Origin: Gymnogyps californianus
Lineage: Eukaryota; Chordata; Aves; Accipitriformes; Cathartidae
Assembly: GCF_018139145.2 (NCBI RefSeq)
Contig: NC_059500.1
Span: 32,407,437-32,471,436 of the forward strand
Length of the DNA: 64,000 nucleotides
Direction of reading: 5' to 3'
Each line of letters opens with the position of its first letter. Positions within the stretch are counted from its first letter, which is position 1. Both the position numbers and the translations under genes were made by a program. Below, in pieces: positions 34,640 through 44,420 of this stretch. Below the pieces are notes generated by a model. That model worked only from the letters and a program-made list of their open reading frames with translations. It was not told where the DNA came from and did no database searches.

Positions 34640-35719
34640 TGTACTTGGTTTATGTGCCAAGGTTTTTTGGGGGGGGGCGGGGGCAGGCTGCAATGATGGT
34701 TTCTGTGAGAAGACACCAGAAGCTGCCTGCGTCTCAGATGGAGCCAGTTCTAGCCGGCTCCAAGACGGACCAGCCACTGACCAAAGCTGAGCCCATCAGT
34801 GACGGTGGCAGCGTCTCTGTGATAACATATTTAAGAAAGGGTAAAAACTGCTGCGCAAGAGCTGCTGTGAGACAAAAGAGTGAGAATATGTGAGAGAAAG
34901 AACCCTGCAGACACCAGGGTCATGAAGAAGGAGGGGGAGGCGGTGCTCCAGGTGCCGGAGCAGAGATTCCTCTGCATCCCATGGAGAAGATCATGGTGAC
35001 AAGGGTTGTTCCCCTGCATGGAGGTCCACGGTGGAGCAGATATTCACCCTGCAGCCTATGGAGGATCCCATGCCGGAGCAGGTGGATGTGTCCTGAAGGA
35101 AGCTCCAGCCCATGGAAAGCCTGCACTGGAGCAGGCTCCTGGCAAGAACTGTGGCCCCATGGAGAGGAGCCCACGCTGGAGCAAGTGTTCTGGCAGGACT
35201 TGTGACCCCACAGGGGACCTATGCTGGAGTAGTCCGTTCCTGAAGGACTGCAGCCTGTGGAAGGGACCCGTGCTGGAGCAGTTCGTGAAGGACTGTCTCC
35301 CACAGGTGGGACCCCACGTTGGAGCAGGAGAAGAGTGTGAGGAGGAAGGAGCAGCAGAGACAATGCATGATGAACTGACCACAATCCCCATTGCTCGTCC
35401 CCCTGCGCTGCTGCGGGGGAGGAGGTAGAAAAGTCAGGAGTGAAGCTGAGCCTGGGAAGAAGGGAGGGGTGGGTGGAAGGTGATTTTAGGTTTGTTCTTA
35501 TTTCTCATTATCCTGCTCTGTTTAATTGGCAATAAATTAAATCAATTTCTCCAAGCTGAGTCTGTTTTGCCCATGATGGTAATTGGTAAGCAGTCTCTCT
35601 GTCCTTATCTTGACCCACGAGCCTTTTGTCATATTTTTCTCCCCCTGTCCACTTGAGGGAGCAGAGTGATAGAGCATCTTGGTGGGCACCTGGTGGCCAG
35701 CCAGGGTCAGCCCACCACA
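34640..35719 (+). mobile_element. Complete solo LTR of an abundant avian ERV family
   Basis: The element starts TGTACTTGG and ends CCCACCACA and is flanked by perfect 5-bp duplications GTAGG (34635-34639 and 35720-35724). A 5-bp duplication fits class I or III rather than 6-bp ERVK elements. A TATA-like TATTTAAG is at 34828-34835 and AATAAA at 35531-35536, giving plus orientation. I recognise the sequence as an LTR family very common in birds but will not assign a database name. The middle (35075-35327) is a degenerate array of units of about 48 bp, each with GGAGCAG. No internal viral sequence is present, so it arose by LTR-LTR recombination. Open frames on both strands (such as 35006-35428) are artefacts of the repeat. 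Confidence 0.88.
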
Positions 35720-36296
35720 GTAGGCTCAAACCTTTTGGTGGGTTCTTCATTCAAGGTCAATGCAATTCTCACGAGCACTGAGGGTCTCTTTAGCTCTACA
35801 CCAGGATGAGATGAGGAGGGGGAACTGGTTTACCAGTGAGAATCAGGCTCACTCTGAAACTGACTTGCTGACTTCCTCAACAAAACTGCCTGCAACTTAT
35901 CTGCAGGGAAGATACTCCCCTTGTGCATGTTTGCTCCCTACTGTCTTTGTCAACACAGTGAAACACTGTGCGCAGTTGTTGTGCATTTGTCATGCTGTCT
36001 CAGTACAATCCCAGTCACCAGTGTGTGGTGGTGTTGCTTTTGCAAAAGCAAGGAGAAAATTCCACGAGTAAACAGGTGTGGGTTTTTTTTCTTATAAAAT
36101 GCAGACCAAAGTAGCACAACATTGATTTTTACAGAACCCGCTCCCCTGCCTACTTTTTTTTTGGTACTGCTATTGTGAAGGATTGCTCTCCCAGACCCTG
36201 TGTTACAGGTTAGGGTTTTTTCCAACCTCTGCTCAGGCAGCAAGGATGGATGGTGTCTGCTCCCAGCCTCAAAATGGGAGCAGGGTTTCCCTGGCA
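35720..36296. other. Noncoding region after the solo LTR
   Basis: The right GTAGG target duplication occupies 35720-35724. No gene recognised in the rest. Confidence 0.5.
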
Positions 36297-36331
36297 GGGG
36301 GGCTGGGGGTGGGGGGGGAGGCTCGGGGGGG
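36297..36331 (+). other. G-quadruplex motif
   Basis: Four G-runs (6, 5, 8 and 7 Gs) with loops CT, T and AGGCTC give a strong intramolecular G-quadruplex pattern on the plus strand. It sits in a GC-rich patch of about 170 bp (36250-36430). Confidence 0.85.
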
Positions 36332-36434
36332 TGCTGTCTGCTGCGGGCCATGGGGGGGACCCCTACTGCAGGCACCCCCACCCACTCCTCGGTGGCTCCT
36401 CCTGGGGTTTGCGCTGTGCAGACCTGGACCCGGC

Positions 36435-36454
36435 TTATTATTAATTAATAATAA
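36435..36454. repeat. 20-bp perfect AT palindrome
   Basis: TTATTATTAATTAATAATAA is fully self-complementary. It directly follows the GC-rich patch, making a sharp composition switch, and is followed by more A/T sequence. Confidence 0.92.
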
Positions 36455-36860
36455 ATTAATTATTTTATACTGCAATAATACTTCACAGTTCCCATAGGGA
36501 ACTGGGACTGCTATTCATTATATTCTTAATGCAGTCAACATGCAAATGCAAAAAGCCAGCTGATATTGTAATTATAGGAGTTGTGGATAGATGTGGTACA
36601 GATAGATAGGTATTTTTTTCCTTGCAGAGTTTTGAAGAAAAGTTAAACATTGTTCTACAATAGCTGAAGAAAACAAAAATAAGCCCTCCACATTTTGCAT
36701 TGGTATGAATGAGAACTGAAAACCGTTTGAATTTACATAGAAAATGAGATATTTTACTTTAAAATTGACATTTTGATAATCAAAACCAGATTTGCCTCAG
36801 CAAAACCGAGTATTTTTTAAAATGGTGTTCTTTTGCTTAAATTGCTTTCCAGAAAATAAA

Positions 36861-36880
36861 CAAACAAACAAACAAACAAA
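36861..36880 (+). repeat. (CAAA)5 microsatellite
   Basis: Five perfect CAAA units preceded by a TAAA unit. Confidence 0.9.
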
Positions 36881-37754
36881 GAAAACAAAATCCTCAACTT
36901 TTTATCTGTATTTTTTCTCTTGCTGTAAAGGCTCTTTACTGGAAAAGGTAAAGAATGGATCAGTGACACTTCTGGGTGGCATTGTGATCCATAATGAAAT
37001 AGTAACAGCAAAGTAAAGTATCCGTGCTGTGTGCTGAAAAAATGAGGGGAAGCTAGTCTAGTGGTTTAGGAAACACACGTCCTGATTTGCAAAAGGTCAG
37101 TGAAGGAGATACAACCCATATCACTATCACATCCTCTAAGGAAATGTGCCCACAAGGTGTTCGGACACCACTGCACAGCAAGTTGCAAGACCTGAGTGCC
37201 AGCTCTCAACCCAGCTGGAGCTGCGGAGGAAGGAGGGGTTGTGGCTGCAGACTTCCTTGGGAAGTACCACAAAGCTTCATCTAGGGCCTCAAAGATTTTA
37301 CAAGTGGAGCTGCAGCAGCTCATAACCTCCCGGGATTTATCAGAGAGGTGATGCTACCAGGGTGTCACACCCTCGGCTGCTCCGTATGATTCCCTTCACT
37401 GGGGAAAGACACTCACACATTCGTTGTTATTTTTGGCCTGGGGAAGCAGTTTCTGAAATGGCTTTCCAGAGCAAAAAAGAGAGACACGATCTCCACGTTC
37501 CAGAACTGACTAGATGAAGTGTGATATGCTGGAATGAGCGAGGAATGTGGGAGGGAAAGCAGAACAACAACGTCAAGGACTTTCTGCACTTAGGCACCGA
37601 AGTGCTACCGCTGCTTTTCAGTAAGGTCTGCCTTTTCATAAGGCAGCAGCAGCATTGGTATAAACATCGCTGCTGTTGCCTGCCTGCCTCCTTGCAGAGC
37701 TTGTGGAAATGAATCTTGCAAGAGGTTTCTCAGGTATTAAGGAGTTACTGAGGA

Positions 37755-37840
37755 AGTCAGCAATATTATCTCCATTTGATAGGCACAGTGTATCAAACCA
37801 GAGAAACTTAGTGTGCTTTTTGCAGCAGGGACCTGCAATG
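37755..37840 (-). repeat. Possible MIR-like fossil (antisense)
   Basis: The plus strand 'aatattatctccatttgataggcacagtg..agagaaactta' resembles the reverse complement of the MIR tail. Weak match by eye. Confidence 0.3.
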
Positions 37841-38599
37841 AGACAACAGCTTCTCTAGACAGAGCTCACATATTTCAAACATTACTTTCAACATAACAAT
37901 GGTAAAAATGTTTGTGCTGGTAGGTGATAGAAGCCACAGGCATTAATGCAGCTGCCATCACTGCCATGCTGCTAGTGAGTCACCACTAAATACCAGCATA
38001 ATGACACGGTGAGAAGCTTGAATGTGTTCAGCTTGGTAAGTCCTTTCAGTGCTTGGAGACTGATCCATTTTATGACAGCAGCTCCTAACCCAAGGGAATT
38101 GCTGCCCCTGCATCCTGGGTTATGTAGGTGCAAAAATGGCTCTCCAGCTCTTTATGCCCGGGACACGGTGCTCATCTGCACCCTCGGAAGGAAGGACAAA
38201 TTACCCACAATGCCTCTCCTAAGCACTGGCTTTGTAGAAAAAGTATATTTGGAACGAGGAGACCACCAGACATTGAAGTGCTGCTCTTATTTTGTCATCC
38301 ACTCAGAGCAGGACGATGGCCACATGCTTGGCCCCGCTGGCACAGCACGAAGCTAGCCCTTGCTGTGGCGGTGGTGAACCAAGAATTCAAGGATGAATTC
38401 AAGGATGAGGATCCATCTCTAGAAAACCAAAGAAAGCAGCTCTGTAAGTGCAAAAAGAGTAGTGTGCTCCACAGTGTGTGGTATATCCAACACCATTCAA
38501 CAGAAGGGGTTGGTGGGGGAAGGAAGGGGATATTTGACATTGACCTCTAAACTAAGCCTAGCAACTGGTCCTATCTAGAATGGCCCAGATGTTGCACTT

Positions 38600-39060
38600 C
38601 TTGCCGTCACCCTTACTAAAAGGCAAGCAAGTCTTTCAGGACAGACAGCAGGAGATCATCAAGCCTGCCTTCTGGGCCCAAGACGGACTTGGCTGTATCT
38701 ACATTATTCCCCATGGAGGTTTGCTTAACCTGCTCTTAAAGACATCCCCTGATAGAGGCCCCATCACCTCTCCCACTGCCTCACTGCTGCAGGAACATTT
38801 CCCTTCAGGTCTAGTCCAAGCTTCATTGCCACAGCTTGAACTCATCACCCCTCCAGCTGTGGAGATTTATTCTCTTTCTCTCCCTCTCCTTCTTAAGTAT
38901 TTGAAACTTTCTGCCATGTTCATCTTGAATCTCTTCTAGTCTCAACAGAGACGATCTTTCTCTCAGTCTGCCACTTTCTAGACTTCTCATTATTGCCACT
39001 GTTGTGCTGTGGACTGGGAATGGTTTCCAGGACAGCATACAGTACTGCTGCCATCCAGTG
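38600..39060 (-). mobile_element. Ancient CR1 LINE 3' fragment, antisense
   Basis: Blocks in the order expected for a reverse-complemented CR1 3' region: 'caggagatcatcaagcctgccttctg', 'tctacattattcc', 'gtttgcttaacctgctcttaaagacatcccctgatagagg', then 'tgccatgttcatcttgaatctcttctagtctcaacagagac'. It is diverged, without coding potential. Boundaries are approximate. Confidence 0.78.
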
Positions 39061-40849
39061 GAGAAGAGAATTGCTTTGGGTGTGTTGCATATGAAACCCC
39101 TGTTCGCACATTACAAACTTACTTTCTTTTTCTTGTTTTTCCCACAGCAGCACACCACTGCCGTCTCCTCTCAGCTTCTGCTTCACAAGGACCCTGATCA
39201 GCTGTAGCTTCCTGGTTCCTGGGCCCATCAGGTGGTGGAAAGCCATCTCCAGAGTTTGCATGCAAGTCCATCTGAACTTCAGTGCTCTTCAAAGGGCTGG
39301 TTTTGAAGTGCAGCAGGAGTGAGTTCAAGCAGGTTGCTGAGCTGCCTTTGCAGCTGCCTACCGAGTTTTGGGCTGAACATGGCTCCACTGGATAAGCAAT
39401 TGCACCTCTGTTTCAGTATGTCATGCAAAGCAGGCAAAAGATTGCAACTTTAATTTTTTTTTTAAACCAGGTTAAAAATTATATACATCCTGCGCAGCCT
39501 AGCCAGTGAGGAAGGTGAGAGCTGGTGTGTGTGCTGGTCTCCCATTAACAGCAAACAGAGCTGGCGTAGGGTGAATCCCTTGATCTCTAGTATTACTTCC
39601 ACCCAGCATAAACCACACCGATTTATCTAGCAGCTGTGATCTGAGGCCAGCTCACAGTCTCCAAGGACCCCACAGGTGGCTTGGGAAATACAGTGACCCT
39701 GGAGTACTTGATATATTTGCCTTCTGTGTTTTGGGGGTTTTATGGTGCTTGCTGCAATTTCTCATGAATTCGCGTAACTCCTGGATCTAGTGACTTTCAA
39801 GCGAGTCCCAGATACCTCAGGAATGGCAATTAAATATAAAGAAGTTAGCAAAAATGGACTTTCTCCTAACTGTTATGCACATTGAAAGATCTTTTAAACA
39901 CGTTGGAACACATATGTTTCAGTGCACTAACACTGTACACCTTTTGTCTCAGTCTTGACAAGCCTTTAGCGTTCTGACCACCCCACCAGAAATTCCACAT
40001 CCTAAGCAGAAATAAGCCTCAGAAAACTCCTCACCAACTTGCAAAACCCACTGCCCATATCCCTCATGGAAGAGAGTGCTTCCCCTTCATAGCTCACTCA
40101 GCAAAACTTAAATATCTACAGCAGAAACAGATGCTAAAGAGAGAATGTGAGATTTAGAAATGAGGGTTGCTGGTGCATGCCTGCTCAGTGACTTGATTTT
40201 GCTGGGTTTTTCTTAACCACAGACATAAAAATATGCATCACAAAGAAAACAGGACAGAAGGGAGAGAAAGGAGAAGAAAGCTGGTTCTTACTCCTGGCGT
40301 ACAAAAGGGGCTATTTTGGTTCTGCAACCTACTGCTGCGCAGTGCCCACTTCATCTACATGTTGTTGCTCCTGTGTTTTTGTTGCACTCATAGTTTGCCA
40401 ACCTTTTTTGGTTTAACTGGCAGGAAATGTATGTTCCTATTACATACAGTCAGACACTGTGGAAAATGTGATAGCTCGCAGAATAAATGTCTGCCTGTGG
40501 AAAAAAATGACAGTGTAAACCCCATATTTTATTCTTTCTTTGACAAATTTACCCTTTAAGCTCTTGCTGCCCACTTTGATGCTGGACTGAGGCTCCTTTC
40601 TCAAACCCACTTCAAAGCTCCCGCTTTGACAGCTTGTGCTAATGTGACCCATCTTTCCCTAATACAGCTGAACTATCCCGATGCAGCATACAAGCAGCAG
40701 ACATGATGCAAGCATCTCCTGCTTGCATTGGGTCAGAAGATTTAAGCACAAAGATAAAAACAAACAAAATCCAATCACATACTTCTATAACAGTAACATC
40801 TGAAACCACAAGTAAGCTCAGGGCTCCACAGCGCTAGGACTCAACACAC
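39061..40849. other. Noncoding region, no gene recognised
   Basis: Unique-looking DNA. No recognisable open frame or repeat. Confidence 0.5.
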
Positions 40850-41040
40850 AATAAAATAGTTAAGGTACACAATAAAATAAAAGTCCCTGGTCTCTAGAGG
40901 CAAGAGAAAGTATGGCAGACAGTAATACACTGATCCACTCCTGGGGCTGGGTAATTAAGAGACCCTGTAGTTAAGTAACTTGCCTAGTTTTACACTGAAA
41001 AAAAAAAAAAAGAGGCAGAGGCAGGAGCTTATCTGGGGCA
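40850..41040 (-). repeat. tRNA-derived SINE fossil (antisense)
   Basis: The part 'agtccctggtctctagaggcaag' followed about 60 bp later by 'agttaagtaacttgcctagttttacac' has the order of an antisense MIR/CORE-like SINE with its tail. A 14-A run occurs near 40998-41011. Confidence 0.4.
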
Positions 41041-41518
41041 GTGCTTTAAGTGCAAGATATCGTTTCAGCAGATTGTTATTAGACTGTTCCACCCACACAG
41101 CACTTAAATGGGACACGTCTTAATGATACTGTCCTTTCATCTGTGCTTTCAAACAAGAATAATTTGTTTTTCTCCAGAACAAAACAATTTGTCTCATAAC
41201 TTCTGTGTTATGAAAGTTTAACTGTTTTGTCAGTCGTACTGGTCACTGCCTATTTTGTGTCGTGTAACTGCCAGGTTACCCTGACATCAGAGCCGTTTGC
41301 TGCTGGGTACGCATTGCAAGACCGCTACCACAGCTCAGCCCCTTTGGCAAATATCTAGGATAGGATCCCAAACCAAATTATTTTCTACCGCTCTTTGCAC
41401 TAAGCCAAGAATATTAGCCACTTTATAATAAAGAAGTCAGTACTACTTGCAGTACTACATCTTTAATAATTTATTTCTGAATGCTTTAACAACTTCCCAT
41501 CTGACAATCTTTGGCCCC
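41041..41518. other. Noncoding region, no gene recognised
   Basis: Nothing recognisable beyond moderate AT richness. Confidence 0.45.
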
Positions 41519-41588
41519 AAGAAAGTACCCACTTTACTCATTGTTTAGGAAGAAAGTACCCACTTTACTCATTGTTTAGGAAGAAAGT
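41519..41588 (+). repeat. 31-bp perfect tandem duplication
   Basis: Two exact 31-bp copies (41519-41549 and 41550-41580) beginning AAGAAAGTACCC, plus the first 8 bp of a third copy. Zero mismatches point to a recent duplication or slippage event. Confidence 0.95.
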
Positions 41589-41754
41589 CCCTGGCAGAGC
41601 TGCTGGATGGAGCAGGACGGTGAAAATACAACCTACACAGGCAAAGTAGCAGATTTGTACTTTGTGGCCATGTCCAGGTCCTGTCTTAACATTTTCACCT
41701 CTAGATTATTACTATTTAAATCCAAGCTGGAGCCAAGGTTTGAGCAACCACAAA

Positions 41755-41900
41755 CCAAAACACACCACCTGCTTTGCAGACCTTAGAGTCTAAAAATAGA
41801 CAGGATGGGTTAATACAGTTTAAGAGGGAACAAGGTAGGTGAAGTGACTTGCCAAAAGTCACCCACAGAGAAAGAGCCTCTTAAATACAGATAAAGAAGG
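41755..41900 (-). repeat. tRNA-derived SINE fossil (antisense)
   Basis: The words 'gaccttagagtctaaaaatagacagg' and 'aggtgaagtgacttgccaaaagtcacccaca' occur in the same order and orientation as in antisense amniote MIR/CORE-like SINEs. This is the clearest SINE fossil in the window. Confidence 0.55.
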
Positions 41901-44409
41901 TAACACAGTAAAGTAAATTAAATTTTACCGGACTCCTGCTCACTCAACCATATAGCTTTTTCAAAGCCAAAGCCTCTGTTTTTCTTCTTGGTTTGACCAG
42001 CGTCAACCAGCAAGACGTGCAATCAAAGAAGACACATTTGGACATGCTTAAAAGTCAACAAAATGTCCAACAGCTGTAAAAGATAAAGCAAAATCCTTGA
42101 GGAACTTTGCAAGGGCAGGTCTGATTTTGACCTTTGTTTAGAGATGAAAATCAGAGCTATTCTGCTATGAACAGAAAGAAATCACTCTGAGGCATTAAAA
42201 TAGGAAAACACTGATAAAGTTCAGACAATTTCTGCGGTGAGGCACCAAAGATGGAGGACGAAAGGGTGTAAACTGGCATAATCCTAGTCAGGATCCACTG
42301 GGGCACCCTCCTGCCATGGCTACCAGTTGGAGCTCATTGTTTTGTTGCATGGGACTTGTTGATTCATGCCCTCCCGTCTGGAGGAGCTTGGCAGGCCACC
42401 TACAAACAGCTACCAGATCTGGTCATGCAGAGGCAACATGCTGGCTTGGACTGCTGCAGCTGCTTCCAGCATGGAGCTGCCTGATGGCTTGGTGAAGGCC
42501 ACCGTCCCAGCTGTCCCGCTTGCCAGGGTGAGGAGCCCTTTGCTTGCTACAGCAGCTGGGAAGAGTCGCCCGGGCTCCACAGGCACAGGAGTCAGGAGCC
42601 CGCCAGCGGGGAGGGGGGTGAGGGGGGCGAGCTCTGCCAATACACTTCCCAATCATCAGCCTTGTCTGGCACTGTGCAAGAATTCAGCACTCGCCCCACC
42701 CTGACCTCTTCTTCCCGTGTGGTCTGAGCAGCACGGTGCCAGAGCTCGGATGCAGTACTGCTGTATTCCTTGGAGCATTCCAAGATTATTCAAAAAAAAA
42801 AAAAAAAAAAAAGGAAAAAGAAAAACCAGCTCTCTTTTCTGAGAATGGGATGGTGCCCAACAGATGGAATGAAAAGAAATTAAATGGTGCTAATTTGTTG
42901 ATCACTTACACTGCCATGAACACGTCTAAAAGCAAATTTATAACCTGACTACGCCCCAGCTGAAAAATCACAGTGCTTGGAAGAGGAAAGCCCCATAAGA
43001 GTGCTGCTGTGTTACTTAATTGCTTTTTCAATGGTTATGACCCACCTCCATGCCTATTTGTGCAAGACACCTCTTTTACCTTTCTGCTCCAGTTTAATGG
43101 GTGCCTGGTGCAGGAAAAGGAAAAGGAAAAGGAAATGAGGCAAACCTGGAGGAGGACAGAGGCATAAAAGGTGGGTGGAAGTGGGGCAAAGGGAAACGGA
43201 GAAATCATTTCAACAATGCTCAGACTTGACACTTGGGGGTTTAACAGGTGACAAAGGATCATTCACAGGAGCAAGGGTGGACCTGGGTGCCTCAGAAGGA
43301 AGACGATGTTGTTGCAGGAAGCAGAGAGGAAGAGGCCAGTGCTCTGACTCTTCTATTTGCTCGTCAGACTGAAGGAAATAAGATTTCCTCATGTTAAAGG
43401 CCAGCAGTAATGAGTCCCCTTAGCAGCAGGGAAAAAGCAGCAGGAGGACTTACTCCTCTGGTGTATCTCTGAGTATCAGACTGGCTGCTCTGGAAGCCAG
43501 GATGTCTCCCACATGCTTCCTCTTTGAGGGCTGCAAAATAAACAGGCAAAAAGAGAAAGCCTCAAACCTAGCAATGTTGCATCAATGAGGGGACAGCATC
43601 ACTTTAAAGTTTCCTTTTTATTTTAAAAAGTTGAATATGAGCTTTTAATACCACAATGAATAAAAACAAAATGAGGAAGTGCCTAAATACAGCAAAGGGA
43701 ATCAGTTATGGGAACTGCCTGAAATATGGAGGGAAGCTTTTTACTGAACTTCCCACTGGGAGAAGTGGTATGAGCATTACTCTTTCTATCTGCATCAGCA
43801 ATTCCAGTGATCAAGTGGGAGGATCAAGTAGGGAACTCACAATTTCTGCCAGTAAGGATTTGGCTTGCTTGTGAATGGGACAGGAGGACACCAAAATTAA
43901 TGACCTTCAGGACCAATCAGTGTTAAATACATGCATATGTAGGAAGGTGTTGCTAACAGCCTGTAGTAAGAAGCAACGCTGAATTATACTGCCTAGAAGC
44001 AGCCTGTTAGTCAGTCGTTAGCTTACTTTGTTTTTCCCTGCCTTCACCCCAGGGAAAAAAATGATCTGCTCTTGCCCCTATTCTGGCTCTTGCTCATTTG
44101 CTCCTTCTCTTCCAAGCTGGCTCTGCTGAGCTGCCTGCAGCACTGGCAGTCACGAAATCACATTTCTCTCCCCTCTTCATCCTATTGCCTACAGGAGCGC
44201 CAGGTTCTGGCTGACAGGCTGCTCTGCCTGGGTACTTGTGAAACAGAGAGGCTATGCCAAGGAATAAGTAGTCTGTCTGAAAGCTGAGCACATGGATCAG
44301 TGTTTGGCCCTAAATAAGGACATAAAATATATTATGATGTGTGAGTGTTAGAGCTGATCCAAGTTTTCACATTCTGAAATCCTGGAGGGAATTACTAATC
44401 TAATTTCAA
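41901..44409. other. Noncoding region with GC patch and A-run
   Basis: A GC-rich patch at about 42360-42720 supports chance open frames on both strands. Other small items are a 21-A run at 42792-42812 and (GGAAAA)3 at 43113-43130. No gene recognised. Confidence 0.5.
42792..42812 (+). repeat. Poly(A) run, 21 bp
   Basis: Uninterrupted A-run followed by GGAAAAAG. I could not identify an upstream retroposed sequence or target duplication, so I do not call it a processed pseudogene. Confidence 0.9.
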
Positions 44410-44420
44410 GGGGGGGGGGG
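44410..44420 (+). repeat. G11 homopolymer
   Basis: Eleven consecutive Gs, rare in vertebrate DNA and prone to sequencing or assembly error. Confidence 0.9.

Larger units (their letters stand above)
36455..38599. other. Noncoding region, no gene recognised
   Basis: Includes a (CAAA)5 microsatellite at 36861-36880 and a possible antisense MIR-like fragment at about 37755-37840 (a 'tattatctccatttgataggcacag' start). No gene recognised. Confidence 0.5.

Noticed and set aside
34920..35428. Open frames of 140-154 codons on both strands with repeated motifs
   Set aside because: They are inside the solo LTR and reflect its degenerate repeat of about 48 bp, not a gene.
41519..41588. CRISPR-like repeat
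   Set aside because: Units are directly adjacent with no spacers and the sequence is vertebrate; it is a simple tandem duplication.
42779..42830. Poly(A) run as the tail of a processed pseudogene
   Set aside because: No upstream coding remnant or target duplication was visible.
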